Shown: piece by piece, positions 1 to 11,462 of the stretch | Layout: each line of letters starts with the position of its first letter | Position numbering within the stretch: the stretch's first letter is position 1 | From: Diplolepis rosae | Taxonomy: Eukaryota; Arthropoda; Insecta; Hymenoptera; Diplolepididae | Direction of reading: 5' to 3' | Length of the DNA stretch: 64,000 nucleotides | NCBI GenBank assembly: GCA_030998225.1 | Contig: JAPYXD010000275.1 | Location: forward strand, 62,001 to 126,000 | The notes under the pieces: generated by a model | The model's input: the letters and a program-made list of their open reading frames with translations, nothing else | The model's database searches: none | What the model was told of the DNA's origin: nothing | Made by a program: the position numbers and the translations under genes

Positions 1-490
1 AACAGTCTCAAACTACCCTCATAAAATATACAAGCGATGATTTATTATTTTTGCGATTACCCGATTCTTGAACTTATTCTGAAAGTTTTTACAGTATAAT
101 TTAACAAATAACATTGTCAATTATGTATTTACTGCACTACGGATTGATATTATGCAAAGGGTATTGTTCACAAAAGCTAATACTACAAGATAATATATAT
201 TAAATAAGCTTTGACACATGTAATGATTACAGTTATGTAATGTATAGACACTATGAAAAATATTATTAAATTTAATATACAAGGGCCACAGTGGCACCAA
301 TCCTTTTCTAAACAGGTTTAAAAACGTCGCAATGAATCGAAAGTTTTATAATAATCAGAAAATATATAAATACATAAACATAAATGGTTTGCCTAATTAA
401 AGTCTGAAAAAAGTTTAAATAGTTTTTTCTTAATTTTCAGACAAAAATACCTAATTACACTTATTATGTGGTATAATTTCCAGCCGGCTA

Positions 491-1036
491 CACTCAGAAA
501 AAAGGTTCGGTTAAATATACTAAAGCTAATCGGTTAAAAGATTTCCGGTTAAATTGACTAAACTTTTGGTTAATTTCACCAGGAAAATTGTATACTCATT
601 ATGATTATAAAATTCTGATTAGATAACTTAAAAGAAAAAATTCAAAGTAAATAAATTTGAAGATTTAGTAAATTTATATGTATTCAAATTCACATTTTCA
701 ATAATAATATAAGCAAAGTAGATTAATTGAACAATAAATATGTATTGTATTCAACTGGGAAAGTAAATTTAACTAGAAATATTGTAATGTTAAATAGACT
801 AAATTAGTTAAGTTTACCGGAATATAACGAGAAATTTTTACTAGAAAAATTACGATGATATCAACTAGAAAATTTTATTACATTAACTGGAATAAAAGTT
901 CAAAACAACCGAAAAGTGTTTACTAGAATTTCTAACATTTTTAACCGGAATTATTAGTACGGCTCTCCGTAAAATTTTTTTCTTGTTGAAATAGCCGGAA
1001 TTCTGGTTGTTTTATTCAGACTTTTTTCTGGGTGTG
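491..1036. mobile_element. MITE, CACTCAGAAAAAAGG family
   Basis: 546 bp; begins CACTCAGAAAAAAGGTTCGG and ends in the imperfect inverse CTTTTTTCTGGGTGTG. AT-rich, with many AACCGGAA/GGTTAA words. Present at the same place in unit 2, so it predates the duplication. Confidence 0.65.
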
Positions 1037-1193
1037 AAAATATGAATATATACGTTGGAAAAGCAGCAAAATTTTACTAATCTATCAATGATTATACACT
1101 AATTGCAACCGGTGGTCCACTAAAAACTCATTAAATATCGAAAAATTTTGTTTCTTCTTATCAAACGGTTTAATCAGATTAAATATATTATTT

Positions 1194-1400
1194 TTATGTG
1201 GAAATTTTGGACTTGTGTTTAAAAAGTGTAGGCAATGATCCAAGAAAAGTTGATAATCTTGAAGGCTCATCAAGGATTTTACGTCTTGGGTAAATATTGG
1301 TGATATAAGCGCGAATCGTAGGGCGATCTTGAACTCTCCAAGCTATTTTAATTATTCCAAAAAGTTCATTGTTGTAAAGTGCAAACCCTCCGATGTATGC
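1194..1400 (-). CDS. Copy A terminal exon 5
   Basis: 207 bp including the TAA stop. AYIGGFALYNNELFGII replaces the GDSGGPLV block, with Ile at the serine position. The motif NIYPRR is kept in all three copies. The C-terminal tail (about 25 aa) is basic and differs between copies. A possible ATTAAA polyadenylation signal lies about 20-25 bp past the stop. Confidence 0.7.
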   Translation of the reverse strand, partial: AYIGGFALYNNELFGIIKIAWRVQDRPTIRAYITNIYPRRKILDEPSRLSTFLGSLPTLFKHKSKIST

Positions 1401-4400
1401 CTAAAATACCGAAAAGTGTGTTTGTTATTGTTTTCCAATTTCTTTATTCATACTCAAAAAAAAGTTCACTTGATTCAAATAAATTTCTCCCTTGTATAAA
1501 CAAAATTTTTATAATCATATAAATAAATTCTGATTGATTCCTAAAAATGTTGATTGATTCGAAGACAAATTTTGTTTATACATACCAAATTATTCAGTGT
1601 AGAGCAAATTTTGGTTGAAACAACTAAATATTCAATTGAACTCTAAAAACAAGTGTGTTACTTCTACACGTAAATCACGATAGTAATTTTTTAGGCATTT
1701 GCAGTGTGTATTTTCAATACACATTACAAACGGAACGTATAATTTTCAAACACTTTAACGTTTTGTACCCGAAAAATTGAGTTGGCAATGTTTAGTAAGT
1801 ACACACTTCGCTCAATTACACACTTGACAACGTGTGTAGTGTGTAAAAATTACACATTTCACTACACACTTTTTTTTGGAGTGTGAATCAACCGATACGT
1901 TGGTTGAATGTATATCAGCACATTAAATCAGTTGATCCAACCAAATTTCGTTATATTAAGCTAAATTTTCTACGAGCATGCGAACTTTTATGAATCAAAG
2001 TAATTACTTTCTTAATAGTTTTTTCATCGCTTTTGATGATGAAGTTTGAAAGTGATAAAACAACTGATAAAGATACATCTTTATAGATTCTGATGTTTCC
2101 CCCCTGCAACATATCAAAATTATATCACTATTGAAGTACTGGTGCTATTGTTTTTCTGATGGTGCTGATACTTCGTGGTTACAGTCAAACAAATGATGTC
2201 TTTGGTTGAGCAAAAATTAAAAAATTAATTTCACCATATCTAGATAAAAATCGAAAAGTTGATATCATATTTTATTTAGTATCTCTTCTAGAAAGGCGAA
2301 TAATTGTTTCAACAATAGATTTTATGCAAAGGGAAGACGTTTTTTCTGTCATTCCGTTAGGGGACGTGCAAATGCCCCAAATGAGCAATATATAGGGAGG
2401 GAATTTTTGCCATCCGTGAGCGACAATAAAAAAATAATTGAGCCCACGGGGAGAAGAACTCGCCGAGCGCTCGAAAAAGGGGAAGAGTATTGTCCACTTT
2501 CTAAAATTGAAGTAAAAAAAAAGTTGTAGAAACTCAAAATAAAAAAATATAAGTTGATAGAGCTTGTCAAAATACAACTTTTATTCCTCAAGTATTTTTT
2601 ACTCCAACATGATTATTAGGGAAAAAAAAATATAAAAGGTATTTTTTGAATAACCTAAAATCCAATGTTTCAGAAAACATAAATTGCGATTTCTCGGTAA
2701 GTACTGCACGCAATGGATTAAATTTTGCGTATTTTCATTCAGTATTCATTGCTGATGCCGAATAGTCATTTAAAAACAATAAATACCATCAAAATTTGAT
2801 AATATTCAATAACAAATCAATACCTGTCAATTCTTTGTTTTTCGAAATTCTGAGTGAAAAAGTGACGAGTAAATTTTATGTTTCGAAAAATATGAAGTGA
2901 CAAAATTATTTATTTGTATTTAAGGAAGTTTTTCGGAAAATTTCAAATTATTCGTACTAAAAATAAAGAATTGAGAGGGTTGTTAATAAAAAGCGCGTGA
3001 CGCACGAAGCGCTAAAGTTGAATTATTCAACCGAATTCCGCGGTTTTCTTAGTTTATTTGTGAATTTGCTACTGAAAATCATGCGATTGTACATAATTTT
3101 TTCGTAAACAATTAATCGTGAAATTAAATTTGATGTTTTGTATATTTTATACAAATTTTATTATTATGAAAATGAAAATAATTTACAATTGTACACAATA
3201 TATCTATTAAAACATCATTCTATACTACCTCATTAATAATACCTTAATCTTGCATCTTAAAAAACTATTTCATTTGGATTTCTTGACTGGGACTTTTGTC
3301 AATATATCTTCGTAATATTTTTTTCCGCCTGGGCTCAAATATCTTAATAAGGCTCGAAGATCTTTAATTTTTCCCGCGCTTATTCCAATGGAATCGGCCT
3401 GAGGTGTTTCGTACAATTCATTATATATATAAGGTTCTGGATGTGGTAGAAGTTTTAACTTAAATAATTTTATTTTATTGTTACATATTATGAATTTTAA
3501 TGATTTTCAGTGGCAAATATTTAAACGAATATCCAAATAAACTAAGAAAACCGCGGAATTTTGTTGAATAATTCAACTTTAGCGGTTCGTGCGTCGCGCG
3601 CTTTTTATTAACAACCCTCTCAATTCTTTATTTTTAGTAAGAATAATTTGAAATTTCCCGAAAAACTTCCTTAAATACAAATAAATAACTTTGTCACTTC
3701 ATATTTTTCGAAACATAAAATTTACTCGTCACTTTTTCACTCAGAATTGCGAAAAACAAAAAATTGACAGGTATTAATTTGTTATTTTACAACTTTTTTT
3801 TTTACTTCAATTTTAGAAATTGGACAATACTTTTCCTATTTTTCGAGCGCTCGATGAGTTCTTCTTCCCGAGGGCTCAATTGTCGCTTGCGCATACGCGT
3901 TGCAGCTTGGAAACATGTATGGACACGGCGCGCATGCGCGCGACTACTGCCTGATGCTTCTTGGTTAGATGGTTAGAATAGTAGCGAAGGTAGCGTTAAC
4001 ACGTAGCGTCTTATCGTCGAAACTGTAAAATGTAATGTGTCGTTCTCCCCGCAAATGTCGTGAAAAACATCTTCTCTTTGCATAAAGCAATGTATGCATC
4101 TGGGAGTCAAACCCATACTCGAGCGAAGACGATGTTTTCAGTACGAGTCGTATCTGAGTGAAGTGAAGATACACAATGTTCTATTTTTCAATGTACTAGA
4201 GAGTTCGATAAGTCCGTAGGATGACAACGAAACAACAAATTTTTTGGCAAAGATCCTATTTATTCTTCAACACAATCTCCTTTCAGCTCGATACACTTAG
4301 TCCAAGGATCTTTCAATATTTCGATTCCTCTCTAGTAATACGATTTGTCAAGGCCTCCAAAATAATCATCGGTTTCCCATTTGACCTCTCTATTTGAAGA

Positions 4401-7400
4401 AAATCTCTGTCCCTGGATCCATCTCTTTAAGTTTAGAAACAGATAAAATTCGCTGAGAGGCAGATGTAAAGAATAAATTGGGTGAGAAAGCAATTCGAAG
4501 CGAAATTCATTGATATTCGCCATCATTTTTATCGATTTGTGAGCTGGTGCTGTTTTACTTGCTGTTTTGATTCTGGTGTGTTGTGGTGAATCCATGTTTC
4601 ATCAATGCTCTCTAATCGGCATAAAAAATCGCTTGGATTACGCTTGAAAATGTCCAAACAATTCTTTGAACCACGAACTCGCAGTTTTTGATCGATTTTT
4701 AGCAAACATGGCACATTTTGCGGTTAGCGTTCTCATGCCCAAATCCTTATGCAAAATTTTAACCATTGACATGATTGATATGCCTGAGGCCTCAGCTAAC
4801 TCACGTTTTTTCACTTTTGGATCACCTAATACGATGCCATGGATTTTTTTGATCATTTCTGCATGGACATGCGTTTTTTGTGTCAATACTACTTGGATTT
4901 TGATAATTTTTTATTCTGTTCAGGACACTATACCTTTGAACGGTGTAGCCAAAATTTCAAATAGGTCCAAAGGGAACCGTAGGATTGGCGAGGAACGCCA
5001 GGTTAGATGCTCAACTTTGTGCCTCCACCAATTCCATATCAATGAAACTAATTCAAATTTTTTTCTTCCTTTTACTCACTATACTTTCCTCTTGAACTTC
5101 TGATATGCTTTTATTCGAAAACAAACGGTAAGTGTCAGAATCAGTGTGTGGACTAAGTTGATGGAACAAGAGGGAAAAAATAATACGAGATTGTAACATG
5201 AGTATTGGAGTAAGAAGGAAAAACGTATGACAAATTAAAGAGGACAGTATAACGAGTGAAAGGAAGAAAAAAAATTTGAGTTAGGTCCATTGGTATCGAA
5301 TTGGTGGGGGCACAAAGTTGAGCATCTAAAACCTGGCGTTCCTCACCGATCCTACAGTTCCCTTTGGACTTATTTGAGATTTGGGCTACACCGTTCGAAA
5401 GTATAATGACTTGACCAAAATGAAAGAAAAAATTATCAAAATCCAAGTTGTATTGACCCAGAAAATGCATGTCTACCGTGAGCGCTCGAATTTCGGCCCG
5501 ATTTTTGGCTCAGTCCCATTAAATTCACCAATCTACTCTTCAACCATTTGCCTCGATGAAGAAGATTCCCCATAACATTTATCAAGTTACTGTTTCGTCT
5601 GCACGGTGTTTTTTTCCATTAGGAAACAGTGTTTAATCAGCACACAAAATTCACTTTTTTCCGGTTTTAAAAAAAAATCAAAGCTTGTTTGCTTTTATCG
5701 TCTGTAACTTTGAAAGTAAATAATGAAATTGGGTCAAGTTTTGATAGCTGTCGTCTGGAAAATTATACTTCATGGGAAGAGTATGAAAATGTAATTCATG
5801 GTGCCATCTCTATGTCATCCTACGGACTTATTGAACTCCCTAGTATGGACTGGCAAACGAATTTTGTCAGATCAGCGGAAAAAATTGGTTAAGGTAATAA
5901 AAGAATGTCAATATGACACAAAGAATCTGATAGACCAATTTTATCAACAAATAATAATTTGGTCGTTTAATATACAGCAACATTAGTCTGTTCGATATGA
6001 ATATCTTTTTGGCTCAGACATTTTTTTTTTCGAGTATTCAAATCAGTTAAAATTTTAATTAATTTGAGTCAGTGATCAAAATACAGTCAAATTTTGACTG
6101 AGTTTGATTAACAAAGCAGTTTATATTTGCAGTATAGAGCCATTACACCCAAAAAATATTTAAAATATTGCTTCAGAGGTAAAAAAGTTAAAATATCGTG
6201 TTTTCCTACCTCATCCCATCCCACTATTGTAGATCCTTGTAGGTCTTCCATTGTTATTCCAGATAAGTAATTTTTGGAAACCAAATCAATATTCGAATTA
6301 AGAAGGCCTCCATTTGGACAATTTATCTGAAATATTTTTAAAGAATATTTTCATGTTATATCAGGAGCTATTAGGTTACAACAAATTCTATGAAAAAGGA
6401 GTTAATTCTAGAAAAAACATTTACAAAAAATCTATTTTTTGTGTCACCTTTCATTTCGCAAAACTTATGTAATAATTAAGAACATAGAAAATATTTCAAA
6501 TGCACTGAAAAAAGAGTATAGCTGAGAGAACTATATTTTGGTCCTCAGAACCAGAAAATATTGCTACCAGACCAATGCTACTGTATGGTCCTCAGAAGTA
6601 TACGAGCATATGTGAGACAGCTATACTGGTATTTCTCAATGTCATATTGCTCCGCGAAGGATACAAGTTTGTTGATATGACAATAGGATGTATAGCGATC
6701 GTAACCAAAATATTATGCCTGTTATAACAATGCATACGATAGAGTTGTCGCATTTGATGTAATCCAGAGCTTTAATTATAAAATAAAAAAAGGATGGTCA
6801 AATTATTGTAACTATATTAGTACTTACCTTCGAAAGCTTCGATATATTTTTTTATATTTATATTATATTTTTTTATCGCTGTTATGAATTTTCGCGTCTG
6901 ATAAAACAATACGCGATACGCAAAAATTATCTTTTAAACAAAGCAAAATTCTCTAAACAAATCGACAAACGCTTTGAAAAAATGCCTTGAACAAATGACA
7001 TTTCTTTCTTATTTCGAGGTTAGAGTCGCGAGCATGCGAAGCAATGTATAGATTGCGCGGCAAACCAGTATAGTTATCTCACCTATACCGGAGACACTAT
7101 ATATCGGTATAGGTCGAACAGCTATACTTCTATCGTTGCACGAACGAAATTATGAGTATAATGGTACGATGGCAAAATACGCATTTCGGTGCGTCACGCA
7201 TTCAGCTGAGCTACAATACCAATATCGTATAGTTACAACAGGTATTTTAGTGAACTAAAATTTTGGATAGTTTTCTTAGCTATACTGTTTTTCCATGTGT
7301 ATTAGGTGATGATGACACCATCAAACTCAAAACATTTTAATTTAAATTCTCCTCTGATTAAAAGTACTTATTGTATCATTTTTTAATATTATGTTGATAA

Positions 7401-10400
7401 AATGTAATAAAACTATTTTTAGTTTAAAGCTTCAAATATTGTGTAGAACTTACGGTTATAACTACCAAATTAGGTTTTATTTCTTTATTTTTATGTGGAC
7501 GTTCTTCAGCCATTTTTGAAATGTCACAAATAGTAGGATTTTCTTCATTGGGCTTACTTTTAATCACAACTCTGAGCTGAGTATAATCATTGATATAATT
7601 CTTTAGAGTGAGTAAGTCAGCAATAGCGAGTTTTTCGTTTATAATAGTCGCACCAGTGAAGAATTCACCATCTTTTGTTATAAAACCCAAGCGTTCTGCG
7701 TATGTGTATTGCTTAAGTATATTAGTGTAACTATTTCTATCAGTGCTTTTAATGGGTCCAGTATTCGAGGTTTGAACAGTTTCCAGCTTTTTCTTAGGAT
7801 CTGCCAAAATACATATAAAAGAAAATGTAAATATAACTTTAATTACATGTGACCTAAAATAATTTAGCGTCGTCTCCATTTGGAGTATGGAGTGTTAAAA
7901 GCTCGTTTTGGCCCGGTCGATTTGTTTATACAATTAATTACCGCACTTAGAAAAAAGAATCGGTTGAATTTACTAAAGCCAATCAGTTAAAAAATTTTCG
8001 CTTAAAATGTCTAGACTTTTAGTTAATTTCACCAGAAAAATTGTTTATATATTATGGTTACAAAATTCTGGTTATATATATTCAGGTATTATTATTACAG
8101 TTTATGTTACTGAAAAATGTAGTAAAAGTAGATTCAAGATACACCGTTGGCAGCGTTACTGTCTACACAATCTGGCGCCTTTTCGTTTTTCGGTATACAT
8201 GCAAGCCTTGGCATTTTGACTCTTGAGGGGCATCCCCCATCACACCGTCTTCCCACTGAGTCAGTTGGAAGGCGGCGTGGTGGGGGCTGCCCTTCAAGAG
8301 TCAAAATGCCGAGGATTGTATACGGGAGTCGCGTTTCGACCGTTGTACGTAATGTTTGTTCTTTGCTGAAGTTGTGGCTGAATAAGGAAGGTAGGAGATT
8401 GAAGCCTATTTCAAGTGTTGAAAAGTTGAGCTTTGGACGCACCGCCTGCTGACATTTTGGCACCCTCACCTTGCGTTACCGACCGTGCATGTTATGTACA
8501 CAAGCTGTTTACAGGTCATTGGATGGCATGAGAACGACGGTTCTGCTGGCTCATATCAGCTTTCTGCTTCCGTCACATATAGCTCCTGCTTAACATTTTC
8601 CACCTTTGCTTATTCTACTTATTCCTGCAATTCCTTCCTAACGCGTTGATTGACCTGACCTTTGCCTTTGTCCAAGCTGGGGTGCTACATTTTCCGTTGC
8701 TGCTGCGCGGGTGGCTGCGCTGCATTTGTTTGGCCGAATTTTAATTCTAATTTTATTCTCAGTTTAATTCTTTTTTTATTTTTATTTTAATTTTCAAGTT
8801 TTTTGGCTACGGCCCTCTGCAGCGCCGGAAGATTACAATCTGATGAAATACTGATTTCAAATATGTTCAATAACCCTTATTTGAAATATAGTGTTTACTG
8901 GCTCAACCTTAATTCACACAGGCTGTAATCCGGGAGCGCGCTGTAGCAGCACGTAGATATTTACCTTTCTTAATCTTTTGTAGTTTGACAGTTTTTTTGC
9001 TCAATATTTAATACAGTTACTATTTATGGGAAGTGTAGTCGACGCGTATAGAAGTCCGGCCTGATCTCTTAATCATAACTGGTAAATAGTATTTTGATGC
9101 TCTGTAATGCTGTAATTAAATTTTTTATTTTTTAATTCCGGTTGATGGAGTTGGGGAGGTTAAGAGAAGGGAGCCTGGGCGGGCTCAGGACGCTGGAGCT
9201 AGCATTATGGTCTCTGTCCCTGGGAATATGATGGATTCAGGGCTAACAACTTCGGCTTCTGCGGGAGTCGCTCCCACCCCTTCGGTGTTGGCTGGTGGTA
9301 GTATCCCGGGTTTTGCAGGGCCCCCTTTTTTGGATAACCCCGAGGGCTCACTTAGTACCCGTCTCGACGATACTTCCTCCCCGCCTTTCAAGATATTCCT
9401 GAGAATACAGAAGCGTACTTCCTTCAGAGCGTTCTGGAAATCTCTCGACCTCTCGCAGAGGCATCAACAGGATTTGGCACACGATTAGGGCGCTTGATTC
9501 AAGGTTGGGAGCACTTAGGACCAATTTAGTGACTGATGTGAACTCGGCTGAACTTAGGGAGCTTTGGGACGACCTGGTCCGCGAGGACGTCCCGCCGGTG
9601 GACATCCCTTTGAGGGAGGTGGGGCTGGGGGATAAACCCCTGGACGAGCTGTTCTCCCGGAGGTAGTTTGATTCTGCGATGGAGGCTTGTCGTGCCAGGT
9701 CTGCCCCTGGTCTCGACAGTATCTCCTACGATATTTTGAGGAAGTTCTCCAACAAAACATGTTAGTTTGTGTTATCCTTGTTCAATTTTATGTTTCGGGC
9801 CTCATCGTTCCCGTCCTCTTGGAGGGACACCTATGTCATTTTTATACTAAAAACGGGTGGTAAGGACCATAGGCCGATCTCTCTTACGACTTCTATGAGC
9901 AAACTATTTGAGAGGATGGTATACCGGAGGCTGGAGCACCAGGCGGAGTACGGGAATTGGGTCCCGCATTCTAAGTTTGGCTTCAGGAGGGGCAGATCGG
10001 CTCTGGATACGGTTGTCATGGTGTCTACCGATGTTTTTCAGGCCTTTGATAGGGGGTAGTCGGTGGCGGCGATCTCCGTGGATATCAAGGGGGCCGTTAA
10101 CTCGGTGTTGCCCACGATTTTCTCTGAGCAGCTTCGCTGTCATGGTCTGTCGAGTAGAATCCTCAATTTTATCTCTCACATGACACCCCGGAGGGAATTG
10201 AGCTTCTCCGCTGACGGCTCTGGGGCTAGGACCTGTGGCATGGGCGTTCCACAGGGTGGGGTACTGTCCCCAATCCTGTTCAACATCTATACGAGCCAGT
10301 TGATGGATGTCCTTCCTCTCGGGGTGCGATACGCTATGTACGCTGATGACTTATTCCTCTATGTGAGGGGCCGTGTGATCCCAGCTGCTAGGGATGCGCT

Positions 10401-10830
10401 GGCTGGGGCGCTTGCTCTGGTGATTCCGTGGCTTCGGTTGCTAGGATTTGAGATCTCTATCGCTAAGTGTCAGTTCTCCATGTTTACCAGGTCATGGGGC
10501 GACCTGTCGGACCTCGTTCTTATGGTGGAGGACCGCGACCTGTATCTAGGCGAGATTAAGTACCTGAGGGTGGTTCTTGATCGCCGCCTTAACTGGGCCC
10601 CTTATCTCCGTATGGTCTCGTAGAGGGAAATAAGAGCAATTAGCGTCATTCGAGTTCTTCCCGGAGTTAGTTGGGGAGATACCCCATCTCTGCTCCTGGT
10701 GGCTTATCGAAACTTGGTTCACCAAAATTTATAGTTAGTATCAAGAAAGAAAATTTTTTAATCCAAAATACTCACTTTCAATGGCCTCAGCTATTGCAAT
10801 GGTGAGCAGAACAATAGTTTTGAAAAGCAT
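1194..10830 (-). CDS. Secreted S1-like serine protease homologue, copy A (5 exons)
   Basis: Spliced gene: exons 10830-10776, 7800-7454, 6326-6210, 2103-2008, 1400-1194. All introns are GT-AG with matching phases (phase 1 after exon 1, then phase 0), giving about 273 aa. Exon 1 is a signal peptide (MLFKTIVLLTIAIAEAIE). Domain order follows trypsin: FFTGATIIN where CGGSIIN is expected, KPNLVVIT for NDIALIKL, STIVGWDE for the V-x-GWG strand, and YIGGFALYNNELFGI for the GDSGGPL...GI block. The His57, Asp102 and Ser195 positions are all replaced, and the protein has almost no Cys. I infer a catalytically dead secreted homologue; its target cannot be read from sequence. It is intact in frame, although intron 1 holds an I-like LINE, intron 2 a 797-bp element, intron 3 a mariner and a foldback, and intron 4 a MITE. 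Confidence 0.65.
1641..1884. mobile_element. 244-bp MITE in intron 4 of copy A
   Basis: Ends CTCTAAAAACAAGTGTGT and, inverted, CACTCCAAAAAAAAGTGTGT. Flanked by TGAA on both sides; unit 2 keeps the uninterrupted site. Rich in GTGTGTA/TACACAC words. Confidence 0.6.
2008..2103 (-). CDS. Copy A exon 4
   Basis: 96 bp, acceptor TTGCAG, donor GTAATTAC, 32 codons (GGNIRIYKDVSL to TIKK). Exon length and donor are the same in copies B and C. It precedes the block that would hold the catalytic serine. Confidence 0.7.
2271..2435 (-). pseudogene. Frameshifted copy of the second terminal exon in copy A
   Basis: Matches the frame at 24908-25080 (FLLSLTDGKNSLP, then a frameshift, then GMTEKTSSLCIKSI to RRDTK and stop). 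A different foldback element (2440-3877) interrupts the same upstream side. Confidence 0.35.
2440..3877. mobile_element. Foldback DNA transposon with 4-bp AATT target duplication
   Basis: 1438 bp. Arms 2440-3065 and 3535-3877 are inverted copies starting GAGCCC(A/T)CGGG; about 270 bp of the left arm (2535-2810) has no match on the right. AATT flanks both ends and occurs once at the empty site in unit 2 (25068 region). The loop (3066-3534) carries a minus-strand coding remnant, so this is a deletion derivative of a larger coding element. A 4-bp duplication fits few superfamilies; I do not assign one. Confidence 0.65.
3270..3458 (-). pseudogene. Terminal exon of an unidentified transposon protein
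   Basis: 63 codons open to a TGA, preceded by a possible acceptor (ATTTAAG). It reads LKLLPHPEPYIYNELYETP, then a conserved-looking block GKIKDLRALLRYLSPGGKK and YYEDIL. It lies in the loop of a foldback element, so it is probably the last exon of that element's transposase or accessory protein. I do not recognise the family. Confidence 0.4.
4196..5843 (-). mobile_element. Mariner element in intron 3 of copy A, with inner foldback
   Basis: TIRs CTAG(A/G)GAGTTC(G/A)ATAAG extend about 30 bp at both ends, flanked by TA. The minus strand holds mariner transposase pieces: DETWIHH-like text (4529-4714), a helix-turn-helix part KKRELAEASGIS (4638-4886), and the C-terminal HPIYSLHLPLSEFYLF block with LDKSYY (4332-4595). 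The third catalytic Asp position in SPDLAPSD is lost and frames are broken. The extra length over 1.3 kb comes from a foldback at 4872-5469. Present at the same site in unit 2. Confidence 0.8.
4872..5469. mobile_element. Foldback element inside the mariner
   Basis: Inverted arms of about 250-290 bp around 5165; termini read TTTTTTGTGTCAATACTACT and its inverse. The same insertion is in the unit 2 mariner, so it is older than the duplication. Confidence 0.6.
6210..6326 (-). CDS. Copy A exon 3
   Basis: 117 bp, acceptor TTTCAG, donor GTAGGA, 39 codons from INCPNGGLL to STIVGWDE. The VGWDE end corresponds to the conserved GWG strand of trypsin-like proteases. Only one Cys. Confidence 0.75.
6503..7299. 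mobile_element. 797-bp element in intron 2 of copy A
   Basis: TIRs CACTGAAAAAAGAGTATAGC and, inverted from the right, CACATGGAAAAACAGTATAG extend about 33 bp. Intron 2 is 1127 bp here and 330 bp in copy B; the difference is exactly the element. No coding sequence seen; the interior repeats TATACTG/CAGTATA words. Target duplication unclear. Confidence 0.7.
7454..7800 (-). CDS. Copy A exon 2
   Basis: 347 bp, acceptor GGCAG, donor GTAAGT. It carries the N-terminal barrel of the S1-like fold (FFTGATIIN to KPNLVVIT). Catalytic His is missing: the segment that should read TAAHC reads AIADL. Copy B has the same exon at exactly the same length. Confidence 0.75.
7943..8172. mobile_element. CACTCAG-family MITE, left half only
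   Basis: Starts CACTTAGAAAAAAGAATCGG and follows the family for about 130 bp before diverging. Its unit 2 counterpart starts at 33783 and is split by a mariner. Confidence 0.5.
8193..8323. repeat. 131-bp hairpin
   Basis: Arms of about 58 bp start GTATACATGCAAGCC and end GGATTGTATAC around a short loop near 8256. GC-rich core with CCCCCA(T/C)CAC. Unit 2 (about 34907-34970) keeps only the right arm. Confidence 0.6.
8340..10722 (+). mobile_element. I/Jockey-like LINE, internally deleted, in intron 1 of copy A
   Basis: GC-richer than its surroundings. It holds a 5' region to about 9150, a gag-like N-terminal ORF (9207-9488) and the reverse transcriptase region (about 9403-10720). The endonuclease and most of ORF1 are missing. 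The 3' end is cut within the coding region, directly joined to host sequence (TTATAGTTAGTATC) that matches unit 2 at 42240. Exact 5' end not found; no poly-A. Confidence 0.7.
9403..10722 (+). pseudogene. Reverse transcriptase of the I-like LINE
   Basis: One continuous frame broken only by four TAG codons (9664, 9763, 10057, 10621). Motifs in order: ARSAPGLDSISYDIL, PISLTTSMSKLFERM, FGFRRGRSALD, AISVDIKGA (first catalytic Asp), GVPQGGVLSPILFNIY, and YADD at about 10336-10350 (second and third Asp), then an EIKYLRVVLDRRL thumb-like block. No frameshift was seen in this part. Non-functional as it stands. Confidence 0.75.
10776..10830 (-). CDS. Copy A exon 1, signal peptide
   Basis: Encodes MLFKTIVLLTIAIAEAIE plus one base, then donor GTGAG. 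The hydrophobic core followed by Ala-x-Ala-like residues is a signal peptide. The ATG lies 55 bp downstream of a TATA box. Confidence 0.75.
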
Positions 10831-10885
10831 TTTACTGGATTTCAAAAACTCAAATCTAAGATGTTTCATAGATCTGAACTTGTGG

Positions 10886-10893
10886 CTTATATA
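10886..10893 (-). promoter_or_regulatory. TATA box of copy A
   Basis: On the minus strand GTATATAAGC lies 55 bp upstream of the exon 1 ATG. The same motif sits 48 bp upstream of the ATG in copy B, so it is conserved across the duplication. Confidence 0.6.
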
Positions 10894-11274
10894 CTTATTA
10901 ATTCCATTTCACGAAAGGTAAATTTTAATTTTTGCACGCGTGCCTCTTAACCGAAGAATAACAAAAGTTTTCATGCATAGAAATCTATTATTAGTTTTTA
11001 CGTATATAATAATAAAAGAAATAATATAATATCTCTATTTAAAAAAGTCACGCTCACGCCTATGATTCCCTGTATATTTTTGATAAAATGTCTCCTATTA
11101 TTACCAATTCTCTAATTAAAAAATAAAATAAAATTAATTTGCAATATGCCTTGTATAAATAATAAAATTTTTACTATATGTTTTTCTATCATTTTGAATT
11201 GCAAGAGTCAAAATGCTTAAAAGTACTTTATTTACAAAATTTATTTTTGCTAATTCACCTTTTTTCTATTCAAG

Positions 11275-11462
11275 ACAAAAATATATTGCAGAATAATGTC
11301 CAACTGAAAAGTAACACCATCGAACTCGTGGTTGTCTTAACCAAGAATACAGTTACGATACACGTTGTTGAGAATTACGGATTCGGAAATATTTTATTCG
11401 TTGGTAAAACTTCGGTTCCACTGACCTCTTATGAAAATTGGTTACGAAATCCAAGAGTCTAG
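11275..11462 (+). pseudogene. Divergent plus-strand terminal exon, probable S1-like fragment (unit 1)
   Basis: Acceptor TTCTATTCAAG then an open frame NNVQLKSNTIELVVVLTKN to VPLTSYENWLRNPRV and a stop. The end resembles an S1 C-terminus (P-x-x-x-T-x-Y-x-x-W). It lies 445 bp from exon 1 of copy A on the opposite strand, and no upstream exon is visible between them. The counterpart in unit 2 shares the first part only. Likely a remnant of a second, divergently oriented family member; it may be non-functional. Confidence 0.4.

Larger units (their letters stand above)
1..11350. repeat. Segmental duplication, unit 1
   Basis: This stretch is colinear with unit 2 (19127-42848). Shared landmarks in the same order are the text at 1/19127, the MITE at 491/20216, gene exons 5 to 1, the mariner at 4196/28358, the TATA box at 10886/42388 and the divergent plus-strand exon. 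Similarity stops near 11350/42848, inside that exon. The left boundary lies outside the window. Confidence 0.9.

Noticed and set aside
8134..8469. Overlapping open frames on both strands around 8150-8450
   Set aside because: They mirror a 131-bp hairpin and the LINE's 5' region; the similar proteins on both strands are an effect of the palindrome.
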